DNA from: an uncultured Prevotella sp.
GTDB lineage: Bacteria > Bacteroidota > Bacteroidia > Bacteroidales > Bacteroidaceae
NCBI GenBank assembly: GCA_934190685.1
Contig: CAKPTK010000100.1
Span: 1-8,048, forward strand
Reading direction: 5' to 3'
Length of the DNA: 8,048 nucleotides
Shown here piece by piece: positions 1 through 5,525 of the stretch. The notes beneath the pieces were generated by a model that was not told where the DNA came from, made no database searches, and saw only the letters and a list, made by a program, of their open reading frames with translations. Each line of letters starts with the position of its first letter. Position 1 is the first letter of the stretch. Made by a program: the position numbers and the translations under genes.

Positions 1-1083
1 AGCTATACGGCTGAAGTCAGCCAGGAGGACGAGAGCAAGTATATGGCATCCTGCAATCTGAAGTATGCCGACAACGATGCTTTGCTCTGGGCATACTACT
101 CCTGCGACTGGTTTATCCGTGCCAACAAGTCAAAGGCGATAGTGTATGACAAGATGATGGATTTGGTGAAGGCTGCGGAACAGTTGAAGGTGAGCGGTGT
201 GTACGAGGGTACGGGGCGCGATGGCAGAGGGTACAGCTGCTTGATGTGTCGTGGCTACCCGAGCGGGTCGGACGGCAACAGGCTATTCTACTGCAAGGAG
301 AACGACACTTATTTCGTGATGTACTGTTACAAGTCGGAGTTGTTCAAGTCGCAGAACGGCAACAACTGGTACAAGTATTATAACCGATTGCTGCCTGTCA
401 ACCAGTTCGGAGAAAACTATGTCGGTGAGGATGCCGATGAGATAGAGATGAAGATTGTCCCGGCATGGATTGAGGGCACGGATGACAAGTACGGCAACGT
501 GCTCTTCCTCGACTGCGGAGAGATGGGCAGCAGCGAGTCGTGGACGATTTCTGAAGACGAGAGCAGTAGCGGCAGTAGCAGCTCTTTTACGGGAGCTCGC
601 ACTGACAACAGTACGGCTTTCGGGCGAAGAAGCTACACTGACAGCAGCATCGACTACAACGCCGGCGACCTTGCGCAGGGTTATGCGAGCTATGCCATCG
701 GCAAGGGCAACGAGAACAAGACAAGCGAATACTTCTCCGTCATATACGTCGGCTTTTGGGACGGGCAGACGCTCACGGCAGGGCATCAGCCACACCCGGT
801 GGTTGACAAGGTGGAGGTGTGGGACAACTTTTCTTACTCCGTCTACAACAAGACCCTTCGGCTCAACGAGAGCACGGCAAGCGCAATGCGCAGCGTCATG
901 CACAAGATTGACGGCAAGAAGAAGTACACATTCTCCTTCCTCTCCGACACGATACCGAGTCCGAGAGCACTCTTTTACATCATGGGGCAGCGGTACATCT
1001 GCGAAAAAATAACTGCGACCTTCCATGAGTCGGGAAAGTCGCAGCTATTAAAGGGTGTATTCTATCGTGTCATTGACGATTGA
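1..1083 (+). CDS. Putative phage structural (tail/baseplate-type) protein, 5' end missing
   Basis: The reading frame is open from the first base, so the true start lies left of the window; the first internal ATG at 43 should not be taken as the start. At least 360 residues are visible. No catalytic motif, signal peptide or membrane segment is seen. The N-terminal half is rich in Tyr, Trp and Cys. A Ser/Gly/Asp-rich linker at 529-612 separates it from a C-terminal domain that ends with the motif ICEKITATF followed by QLLKGVFYRV. I associate this kind of ending with structural proteins of Bacteroidetes prophages, but that is memory and not a search. Its position beside a phage-type integrase, convergent with it and 10 bases away, supports a prophage or other integrated element. 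It could instead belong to a conjugative element. That it is a real coding region is fairly sure, because the frame is long and the composition is protein-like; the function is uncertain. Confidence 0.6.
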   Translation, partial: SYTAEVSQEDESKYMASCNLKYADNDALLWAYYSCDWFIRANKSKAIVYDKMMDLVKAAEQLKVSGVYEGTGRDGRGYSCLMCRGYPSGSDGNRLFYCKENDTYFVMYCYKSELFKSQNGNNWYKYYNRLLPVNQFGENYVGEDADEIEMKIVPAWIEGTDDKYGNVLFLDCGEMGSSESWTISEDESSSGSSSSFTGARTDNSTAFGRRSYTDSSIDYNAGDLAQGYASYAIGKGNENKTSEYFSVIYVGFWDGQTLTAGHQPHPVVDKVEVWDNFSYSVYNKTLRLNESTASAMRSVMHKIDGKKKYTFSFLSDTIPSPRALFYIMGQRYICEKITATFHESGKSQLLKGVFYRVIDD

Positions 1084-1093
1084 AAGCCGTGTC

Positions 1094-2269
1094 TTAGATG
1101 ATTGACCGCTGCAAGGCGGTGGCGTGTCGCTCGATTGTCGTGCGCAGGATCTTTGCGTAGATTTGCGTCGTCTTGATGTCCTGATGCCCCAGCATCCGCG
1201 CCACATTCTCAATAGGCACATCGTGCGCCAATGCCATCGTGGCGAACGAGTGCCGCGCCACGTGGAAGGTCAGCTTCTGCCTGATGTGCAGCTCCATCTG
1301 TATCACATGGAGGTAGTCGTTGGCCTTCTGGTTGCTTATCTTCGGCAACTGGTAGTCGTACTTTTCAAGCACCTTCATCGCCGGACCGAGGATAGGGGTG
1401 AAGAACTTCGTCTCGGTCTTGATACGGCTCCCGTCGATATAGTACATGCCGCCCTCCTTCTTCGTCATGCTCCCGAAGTCGAAGGTCTGCGTGTCGCAGA
1501 ACGACAGGCCAGTGTAGGCGGCGAAGATGAACAAGTCCCTTACTCGCTCCAGCTTCGGCTCGAACTTGTGCGAGCGCATCATCTTCAACTCCAGCTCCGT
1601 GAGCGGTTCGCGCTCCTTGCTCTTGCCTCGCTTCAAGGTCACCACTTGGTACGGATCCTGCGCAATCTCGCCCATCTGGTAGAGTTGGCGCACCCACTTG
1701 TGCAGCTTCTTGTGGTAGCTGTAGCATGTCACATCGGTTCGGGTGCCATCGTGGAGCCAGTTGTCAAAGGCAATAATCTTCTTGGGAGTGAGGTCGCCAT
1801 AGGTGTTGAGTTGGCCGAACGTCTTGACTGCCTCAATCACACAGACCTTATGCCGACGTGTTCCGTCTCGCAAATCCTCCTCTCCAAGGGCAAACTCCAT
1901 ATAGGTAATGAAGTTCTTCTTGGAGTTGTCCGGCTCCTTGGCTTTTTCTTCCTCTTGTTTTTGGATGGCATCCTCACCGAAGTAATGCGTGTTGAAATTC
2001 TCCATCGTCATCTCCTCGCCAAGCACATCCATGGCAGAAACAATCTTCTTGCACTTGCGGAGAAGGCTTGTCACCTCCTCCGATGCAGCCAATGCTTCCC
2101 ACTCATCAGGTGCAGCCATGCCCATAGGGAAGTATTTGCGTTCGTTTCTTCCCAAGTACACTCTCACCTCCACATACCCTTTGCCACGCTTTGCGGCAAG
2201 TTTTCTTCTGTCATAAATGACGTCAACAAATTGTTTTTCCACTTCCTTACGGATTTTAGGCGGCTTCAT
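1094..2269 (-). CDS. Tyrosine recombinase / integrase of an integrated element
   Basis: A site-specific recombinase of the phage-integrase family, expected to insert and excise the element to its left. It has 391 residues from the ATG at 2269, a normal length. An N-terminal arm-binding domain (about 1-95) is joined by a charged linker to a SAM-like core-binding domain (about 118-205) and a catalytic domain (about 220-391). Visible catalytic residues are Lys284 (RIKTET), His336 and Arg339 (TFHVARHSF), His362 (MLGHQD) and the nucleophile Tyr371 (TTQIYAKI). The first catalytic Arg, expected after TGL, is Ser256 (YTGLSFCD). The same change is known in the Bacteroides integrase IntDOT, so activity is still likely. 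The frame is open upstream to a TTG at 2308, but the ATG gives the usual start of such proteins (MKPPKIRKEV). No clear TAnnTTTG promoter is seen upstream. Four direct repeats lie 90-160 bases before the start. The target is inferred to be the adjacent tRNA-Arg. Confidence 0.93.
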   Translation of the reverse strand: MKPPKIRKEVEKQFVDVIYDRRKLAAKRGKGYVEVRVYLGRNERKYFPMGMAAPDEWEALAASEEVTSLLRKCKKIVSAMDVLGEEMTMENFNTHYFGEDAIQKQEEEKAKEPDNSKKNFITYMEFALGEEDLRDGTRRHKVCVIEAVKTFGQLNTYGDLTPKKIIAFDNWLHDGTRTDVTCYSYHKKLHKWVRQLYQMGEIAQDPYQVVTLKRGKSKEREPLTELELKMMRSHKFEPKLERVRDLFIFAAYTGLSFCDTQTFDFGSMTKKEGGMYYIDGSRIKTETKFFTPILGPAMKVLEKYDYQLPKISNQKANDYLHVIQMELHIRQKLTFHVARHSFATMALAHDVPIENVARMLGHQDIKTTQIYAKILRTTIERHATALQRSII

Positions 2270-2359
2270 TGAGCATGGAGGTGAGAGAGGAAAATATCGC
2301 TTTAACAATATTTAATACGAGAAATCAGCAAATTTGCCATGAATCGGGTTATTTAGCTG

Positions 2360-2427
2360 ACGTGTAACGCAAACTTGAAAAACGTGTAACGCACTTTTGC
2401 GTGACGTGTAACGCAATGTGTAACGCA
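2360..2427. repeat. Four direct repeats of ACGTGTAACGCA, candidate integrase arm-type sites
   Basis: Copies lie at 2360-2371, 2382-2393, 2404-2415 (all identical, ACGTGTAACGCA) and 2416-2427 (ATGTGTAACGCA, one change). Starts are 22, 22 and 12 bases apart, close to two, two and one turns of DNA, so all copies face roughly the same side of the helix. Copies three and four abut. Short phased direct repeats between an integrase gene and its tRNA target are typical of arm-type sites bound by the integrase N-terminal domain. They could instead be sites for an excisionase or for a repressor of the integrase gene. That the repeats exist is certain; the role is inferred. Confidence 0.75.
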
Positions 2428-2566
2428 TTTTTGTCGTTTTGTGTCACATTCTGTCCTCTTCTGTACCATAGCGGAAATCCACCGCGATGTTAGACAATAA
2501 TGTTAACCTCTAAATAACCTAATCTTGAAAGACAGACATTCCGCTGAATATCAGTGTAATATACGC

Positions 2567-2601
2567 AAAAAGAGGAGTTTACTTAGTGTAAAATCCTCTT
2601 T
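2567..2601 (-). terminator. Rho-independent terminator downstream of tRNA-Arg, possibly bidirectional
   Basis: AAAGAGGA (2569-2576) pairs with TCCTCTTT (2594-2601). After one G-A mismatch, TTTAC (2578-2582) pairs with GTAAA (2588-2592), leaving a five-base loop. On the minus strand the last arm runs into a short T tract (complement of the A run 2567-2571), which suits termination of tRNA-Arg transcripts 50 bases after the tRNA end. The plus-strand exit is pyrimidine-rich (CTTTCTG), so it may also stop transcripts coming from the left. The T tract is short, hence moderate confidence. Confidence 0.55.
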
Positions 2602-2628
2602 CTTTCTGCTTTGAAAATTTGTTTCCTT

Positions 2629-2667
2629 GTGACCCGCATGGAGTCATAAGTGATCCCGCAGGGATTC
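2629..2667. other. Candidate attachment-site region: tRNA 3' end plus imperfect copy
   Basis: The 3' end of tRNA-Arg (2650-2667) is preceded by a degenerate copy at 2629-2645. The two match at 15 of 17 aligned bases with one single-base gap (GTGACCCGCATGGAGTC against GTGATCCCGCAGGGATTC). The tRNA points its 3' end at an integrase gene, the usual arrangement when an element has recombined into a tRNA and rebuilt its 3' end. The exact crossover core cannot be set without the other end of the element. The degenerate copy may be a scar of an earlier insertion, a tandem core-type binding site, or chance. Confidence 0.35.
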
Positions 2668-2725
2668 GAACCCTGGACCCACAGCTTAGAAGGCTGTTGC
2701 TCTAATCCAACTGAGCTACGAGACC
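2651..2725 (-). tRNA. tRNA-Arg (anticodon TCT)
   Basis: Reads on the minus strand as a full 75-base cloverleaf. The acceptor GGTCTCG pairs with CGGGATC (two G-U pairs), the D stem is GCTC/GAGC, the anticodon stem is ACAGC/GCTGT with loop CTTCTAA, and the T arm is CAGGG-TTCGAAT-CCCTG, with discriminator A at 2651. The anticodon TCT (complement of 2688-2690) reads AGA and AGG, hence Arg. CCA is not encoded and must be added enzymatically, as is common in Bacteroidetes. The gene has its own promoter at 2745-2775 and a likely terminator at 2567-2601. Its 3' half is probably the integration target of the element to the left; because the gene is intact, the insertion left the tRNA functional. Confidence 0.97.
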
Positions 2726-2744
2726 GACCTTTAAAAATCGTTTG

Positions 2745-2775
2745 CAAAGGTAATGATAATTCTTGACACTACCAA
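2745..2775 (-). promoter_or_regulatory. Promoter for tRNA-Arg
   Basis: On the minus strand, TTG (2773-2775), a 20-base spacer and TACCTTTG (2745-2752) match the Bacteroidetes primary-sigma consensus TTG-N19-21-TAnnTTTG exactly. Transcription would start about 13 bases before the mature tRNA end. It lies between rpoD and the tRNA, so the tRNA does not depend on read-through from rpoD. Confidence 0.8.
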
Positions 2776-2811
2776 AACTTTTGCATACTTTTATTTTCGC
2801 ACAATGGCGGA

Positions 2812-3684
2812 TTAGCCTAAATATTTCATCAATATTTTGGCGTTTCCACTGTCACGCAATTTGGCAATGCTCTTCTCGCGAATCTGACGAACACGCTCCC
2901 TTGTCAAATTAAGTTGGTCGCCGATTTCCTCAAGTCCTTTCTCATGACAACCTATGCCGAAACACTCCCGGATAATGGTTATCTCACGGTCTTTGAGCAC
3001 CTTGGACAATACGGAGTTAAGTTCCAATGCCATAGACTCATGGTCTACTTGGCGGTCTGTACGACTGTCATCGCCACTAGGCATCACATCAAGCATACAG
3101 TTGTCCTCTCCATCCTGAAAAGGCGCATCAATGCTGACATGGTGACCATCGGCCATCAGACTTTGACCGATTTTCTCTTCATCTATATTGGTAGCCTCAC
3201 TCAACTCTGAAACGGAAGGATGACGCTGATTTTCCTGTTCAAACTTGTTGATTTCATGATTAATTTTGTTCAACGAGCCAACCTGGTTTAGAGGCAGACG
3301 CACAATACGGCTCTGCTCGGCAATAGCCTGCAGAATGCTCTGGCGAATCCACCACACTGCATAAGAGATGAACTTGAAACCACGAGTCTCGTCAAACTTC
3401 TGCGCAGCCTTGATCAAACCGATGTTTCCCTCGTCAATGAGGTCGGTAAGCGTCAATCCCTGGTGTTGGTATTGCTTGGCAACAGAAACGACAAAGCGCA
3501 AATTGGCAGTCACCAACTTGTCTTTTGCGCGCTCTCCTTCTGGACCTCCCTTTTTAATCTTCTGTGCAAGCTCTATCTCCTCGTCAATAGAGATAAGAGG
3601 CGCACGGCCGATTTCCACGAGATACTTGTCCAACGCTTCGCTTGAACGATTAGTGATGCTTTTTACAATCTTTAATTGTCTCAT
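2812..3684 (-). CDS. rpoD: RNA polymerase primary sigma factor RpoD/SigA, Bacteroidetes type
   Basis: Directs core RNA polymerase to housekeeping promoters. It has 290 residues, the usual size in Bacteroidetes, whose primary sigma lacks the long region 1.1 of the E. coli protein. Region 1.2 lies at about 16-45 (SEALDKYLVEIGR). Region 2 lies at about 55-125 and includes the core-binding part (ANLRFVVSVAKQYQ) and the promoter-melting and -10-reading part (FKFISYAVWWIRQSI). Region 3 starts at SRIVRLPLNQVGSLNKI, region 3.2 includes SIDAPFQDGED, and region 4 (about 215-285) carries the helix-turn-helix LEEIGDQLNLTRERVRQIRE. The MRQLKI start is the one seen in this family. It has its own promoter, flanked by a 13-base inverted repeat. 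It is downstream of the dnaJ-like gene on the same strand, so read-through from menA is possible. A second paralogous group-2 sigma cannot be excluded, but the sequence fits the main one. Confidence 0.95.
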   Translation of the reverse strand: MRQLKIVKSITNRSSEALDKYLVEIGRAPLISIDEEIELAQKIKKGGPEGERAKDKLVTANLRFVVSVAKQYQHQGLTLTDLIDEGNIGLIKAAQKFDETRGFKFISYAVWWIRQSILQAIAEQSRIVRLPLNQVGSLNKINHEINKFEQENQRHPSVSELSEATNIDEEKIGQSLMADGHHVSIDAPFQDGEDNCMLDVMPSGDDSRTDRQVDHESMALELNSVLSKVLKDREITIIRECFGIGCHEKGLEEIGDQLNLTRERVRQIREKSIAKLRDSGNAKILMKYLG

Positions 3685-3728
3685 CTTATATACCTTAATC
3701 CTTTATACTTCTGATTATCAAGCAAATA

Positions 3729-3804
3729 GAAAAATATTTACCCAAAGTCTTGCAAAGATAGTGCTTTTTCGCCAACCATGCAAGTTTTTGAGTAAATATT
3801 TTTC
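3729..3804. repeat. 13-base inverted repeat flanking the rpoD promoter
   Basis: GAAAAATATTTAC at 3729-3741 is the exact reverse complement of GTAAATATTTTTC at 3792-3804. The arms lie 63 bases apart centre to centre, about six turns of DNA, and enclose the whole promoter (3753-3783). One arm is just downstream of the predicted start of transcription and the other is 8 bases upstream of the -33 box. This geometry would suit a looping repressor or an architectural protein. AT-rich sequence makes chance more likely than for mixed sequence, but a perfect 13-mer placed so symmetrically is notable. Confidence 0.6.
3753..3783 (-). promoter_or_regulatory. Promoter for rpoD
   Basis: On the minus strand, TTG (3781-3783), a 20-base spacer and TATCTTTG (3753-3760) match the Bacteroidetes housekeeping consensus exactly. 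The predicted start of transcription is near 3746, giving a leader of roughly 60 bases before the rpoD ATG at 3684. Since RpoD itself reads such promoters, rpoD is probably autoregulated in the basic sense. Confidence 0.8.
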
Positions 3805-3831
3805 CTTTATTAACTTTCTATGAAAGTGGGG

Positions 3832-4512
3832 CTAACCCTGCCGCATTTGGCCAAGCAGTACCTTTTGTCTTTCCGTAAGGTTGGTCGGCAACTGCACATT
3901 GTAAGTGATAATCAAATCGCCACATGTACCGTCACCTCTGTCATAGCCCTTGCCTCTCAAACGAACCTTTGTGCCGTTCTGCGTCTCGGGTTTAACTTTC
4001 AACTTCAGTTTAACACCGGAATTGAGTGTGATGATTATCTCTCCTCCGAGCAAGGCCGTGTAAAGGTCGATATTGACCGTAGCTTTCATCTCGCCGTTGT
4101 TCATGCGACTCGCCCTGCGGGAACGTGTCCTGCCAGCCCCGCCGAACATCTGCTCGAAGAAACTGCTGAATCCGCCACCCTGACCATTGAAGCCAGAGAA
4201 GTCGAAACCGTCAAATGGGGAGCCTCCTTCAGAACTCCATTGATAGCTCCCCCCATTGGCACCGCCAGCTGCGTTAAACGCATCGGCATTCTTCCACTGC
4301 TCACCGTATTGGTCATATTTCTTCCGTTTTTCCGGATCGTTGATGACATCAAAAGCTTCATTCAAGGCCTGGAATTTAGCCTTGGCTTTCGGGTCATCGG
4401 GATGGAGATCGGGATGAAACTGTTTTGCACGTTTCAAATAAGCCCGGCGAACATCTTTCTGCGGAATGTTCCGGTCCACACCAAGAATTTTATAATAGTC
4501 GATAAATGCCAT
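3832..4512 (-). CDS. Short DnaJ/CbpA-like J-domain co-chaperone
   Basis: A co-chaperone expected to stimulate the DnaK ATPase in the cytoplasm. It has 226 residues from the ATG at 4512, chosen because a strong Shine-Dalgarno AAGGAGGA (4520-4527) lies seven bases upstream; the frame stays open to 4566 inside menA. The J domain (about 4-70) has the catalytic HPD at 33-35 and ends KRKKYDQYG. A Gly/Phe/Ser-rich linker follows (about 80-128, with FFEQMFGG), then a short basic patch (RTRSRRASR), then one substrate-binding-type domain (about 143-210) with LGGEI, KVKPETQNGT, RLRGKGY and GDL, ending LTERQKVLL. That domain resembles C-terminal domain II of DnaJ; domain I and the zinc finger are absent, so the protein is shorter than CbpA (about 306) and DnaJ (about 376). 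It lies 38 bases behind menA, probably in one transcript. Confidence 0.9.
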   Translation of the reverse strand: MAFIDYYKILGVDRNIPQKDVRRAYLKRAKQFHPDLHPDDPKAKAKFQALNEAFDVINDPEKRKKYDQYGEQWKNADAFNAAGGANGGSYQWSSEGGSPFDGFDFSGFNGQGGGFSSFFEQMFGGAGRTRSRRASRMNNGEMKATVNIDLYTALLGGEIIITLNSGVKLKLKVKPETQNGTKVRLRGKGYDRGDGTCGDLIITYNVQLPTNLTERQKVLLGQMRQG

Positions 4513-4519
4513 ACTTAAG

Positions 4520-4527
4520 TCCTCCTT
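4520..4527 (-). promoter_or_regulatory. Strong ribosome binding site of the dnaJ-like gene
   Basis: AAGGAGGA on the minus strand, seven bases before ATG 4512. It decides the start against the in-frame upstream extension. It is unusually close to the ideal Shine-Dalgarno sequence for a Bacteroidetes gene; the other starts in this window have AT-rich leaders without one. Confidence 0.8.
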
Positions 4528-4550
4528 GTCCTTTTCTTTTTCAATAGTGT

Positions 4551-5468
4551 CTATAGCAAAAAACATGCCAAGACGCCCATAGAGACAAGTATGCCATAAA
4601 TGAAGATATTTCTGGCAGTGTCACCCAAAACCAAGTTCAGTCCCCTACCCTTGTCTATCATGCACATCTTGTGATAGGCCAGCCAATGGAAGAATAGATA
4701 AAGGAGGGGCAACCAAAAAGCGGAAGGCTTGCCTGTCGTGAGATGGATGCCTCCGACGAGGCAAGCCACGACGCCCAGAACGAGATAAAGTCCCTTTGAG
4801 GCAATGCTGCCCAACCGGACGACAAGGGTGATTTTGCCTGCCTTCTTGTCATTGTCCATATCGCGATAATTGTTGACAATCAGCAGACCGTCTATCACCA
4901 TTCCGCAGGCAACAGACGAGAGCACCACTTCCCATGTGACCGTGTGCGAAGGAACCGGGAGACATAAATAATAGGTAAGGCAGACTGGCACGACGCCAAA
5001 AAACACCAATACCAGCAAGTCGCCCAGCCCCAAATAAGAAAGAACCGTGGTGTAGAGAAAACAGAAGAGCACACACAGCGCCCCGATTAGAATCATTTCC
5101 GCCCCGCCCCACCAGACAAGTGGCAGTCCGACGGCACAAGCCAGCAACGTGGTTATGGCTATCGCCCGCTTCATGGACTTGAGCCTCACCCACCCCTGCG
5201 CACAGGCACGTTTCGGACCGAGCCTTGTCTCGTCGTCATTTCCCCGGACACAATCGAAATAGTCATTGACCAAATTGGCGTCTATCTGCATCACGAAGGC
5301 AAACAACAGACAAAGAAAGGCGGGAATCCATTGGAATTCAGCCCCTGCATCGACCATGGCCAACGAACCGCCAATCATAACCGGAACGGCTGCACAAGTC
5401 AAGGTTTTGGGGCGAGCGGCCAAATACCACGCTTTCAAAGAATCTATACTTACGGAAGTTTCGTCCAT
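4551..5468 (-). CDS. menA: 1,4-dihydroxy-2-naphthoate polyprenyltransferase (MenA)
   Basis: Integral membrane enzyme of the UbiA superfamily that attaches a polyprenyl chain to 1,4-dihydroxy-2-naphthoate with loss of CO2, giving demethylmenaquinone for anaerobic respiration. It has 305 residues, a normal length. The opening AWYLAARPKTL is typical of MenA. The first Asp-rich motif is NLVNDYFDCVRGND (Asn68, Asp69, Asp72, Gly76, Asp78) and the second is NYRDMDNDKKAGKITL (Asp203, Asp207, Lys212); both bind the prenyl diphosphate through Mg2+. About eight to nine hydrophobic segments are visible, as expected. The ATG at 5468 follows an AT-rich leader with no Shine-Dalgarno. It has its own promoter at 5495-5525 and the dnaJ-like gene follows 38 bases downstream. 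No other men genes are present in the window. The related enzyme UbiA is less likely because of the NDYFD form and because Bacteroidetes use menaquinone. Confidence 0.93.
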   Translation of the reverse strand: MDETSVSIDSLKAWYLAARPKTLTCAAVPVMIGGSLAMVDAGAEFQWIPAFLCLLFAFVMQIDANLVNDYFDCVRGNDDETRLGPKRACAQGWVRLKSMKRAIAITTLLACAVGLPLVWWGGAEMILIGALCVLFCFLYTTVLSYLGLGDLLVLVFFGVVPVCLTYYLCLPVPSHTVTWEVVLSSVACGMVIDGLLIVNNYRDMDNDKKAGKITLVVRLGSIASKGLYLVLGVVACLVGGIHLTTGKPSAFWLPLLYLFFHWLAYHKMCMIDKGRGLNLVLGDTARNIFIYGILVSMGVLACFLL

Positions 5469-5471
5469 ATC

Positions 5472-5483
5472 ATAAATATTTAC
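5472..5483 (-). promoter_or_regulatory. Near-palindrome in the menA leader shared with the rpoD promoter
   Basis: On the minus strand this reads GTAAATATTTAT, one base off the palindrome GTAAATATTTAC. The ten bases GTAAATATTT also occur in both arms flanking the rpoD promoter. Here and at rpoD the motif begins exactly 11 bases after the TAnnTTTG box. It could be a shared operator or a common AT-rich leader. The sequence match is direct; the role is inferred. Confidence 0.4.
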
Positions 5484-5491
5484 TTAAACGT

Positions 5492-5522
5492 TTGCAAAAA
5501 TACAATTTAATGTTTACTTTTG
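5492..5522 (+). promoter_or_regulatory. Promoter for the HD-domain gene
   Basis: TTG (5492-5494), a 20-base spacer and TACTTTTG (5515-5522) match the Bacteroidetes consensus. The predicted start of transcription near 5529 gives a very short leader of about 15 bases before ATG 5544. It overlaps the divergent menA promoter almost entirely. Confidence 0.75.
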
Positions 5523-5525
5523 CAA
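5495..5525 (-). promoter_or_regulatory. Promoter for menA (and the dnaJ-like gene)
   Basis: On the minus strand, TTG (5523-5525), a 20-base spacer and TATTTTTG (5495-5502) match the Bacteroidetes consensus. The predicted start of transcription is near 5488, giving a leader of about 20 bases. It overlaps the plus-strand promoter at 5492-5522: the -7 box of each lies next to or within the -33 box of the other. Confidence 0.72.

Larger units (their letters stand above)
2270..2650. other. Non-coding stretch between integrase and tRNA-Arg
   Basis: About 380 bases without a convincing gene. From left to right they hold the integrase leader, four copies of a 12-base direct repeat (2360-2427), an AT-rich segment with a 7-base inverted repeat (AGCGGAA at 2470-2476 and TTCCGCT at 2539-2545), a hairpin terminator (2567-2601), and an imperfect copy of the tRNA 3' end (2629-2645). 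The layout fits the attachment-site arm of an integrated element. I found no promoter of the TAnnTTTG type in either direction. Confidence 0.6.

Noticed and set aside
283..1026. Open frames on both strands overlapping the phage-like gene
   Set aside because: They are shadows of the frame open from base 1, which has the more protein-like composition and a natural end just before the convergent integrase.
1124..2272. Long open frame on the plus strand opposite the integrase
   Set aside because: It mirrors the integrase gene, whose conserved catalytic motifs are on the minus strand; the product is low in complexity (Leu/His/Val/Arg-rich) with no recognisable domain.
2270..2308. TTG at 2308 as start of the integrase, adding 13 residues
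   Set aside because: The added residues (LKRYFPLSPPCS) are not typical of the family, and an ATG gives the expected N-terminus.
2360..2427. Repeat cluster as a CRISPR array
   Set aside because: Repeats are only 12 bases, spacing is 22, 22 and 12, and there are no 30-base-class spacers or cas genes.
2470..2545. AGCGGAA/TTCCGCT inverted repeat as a functional element
   Set aside because: Only seven bases with a 62-base gap; expected by chance at this length, so noted but not claimed.
3813..3827. Hairpin ACTTTC-TAT-GAAAGT as terminator of the dnaJ-like gene
   Set aside because: The stem is six mostly A-T pairs and no T tract follows on the minus strand.
3820..4518. Open frame of about 230 codons on the plus strand opposite the dnaJ-like gene
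   Set aside because: The minus strand encodes an intact J domain with HPD and a strong ribosome binding site; the opposite frame has no family signature or promoter.
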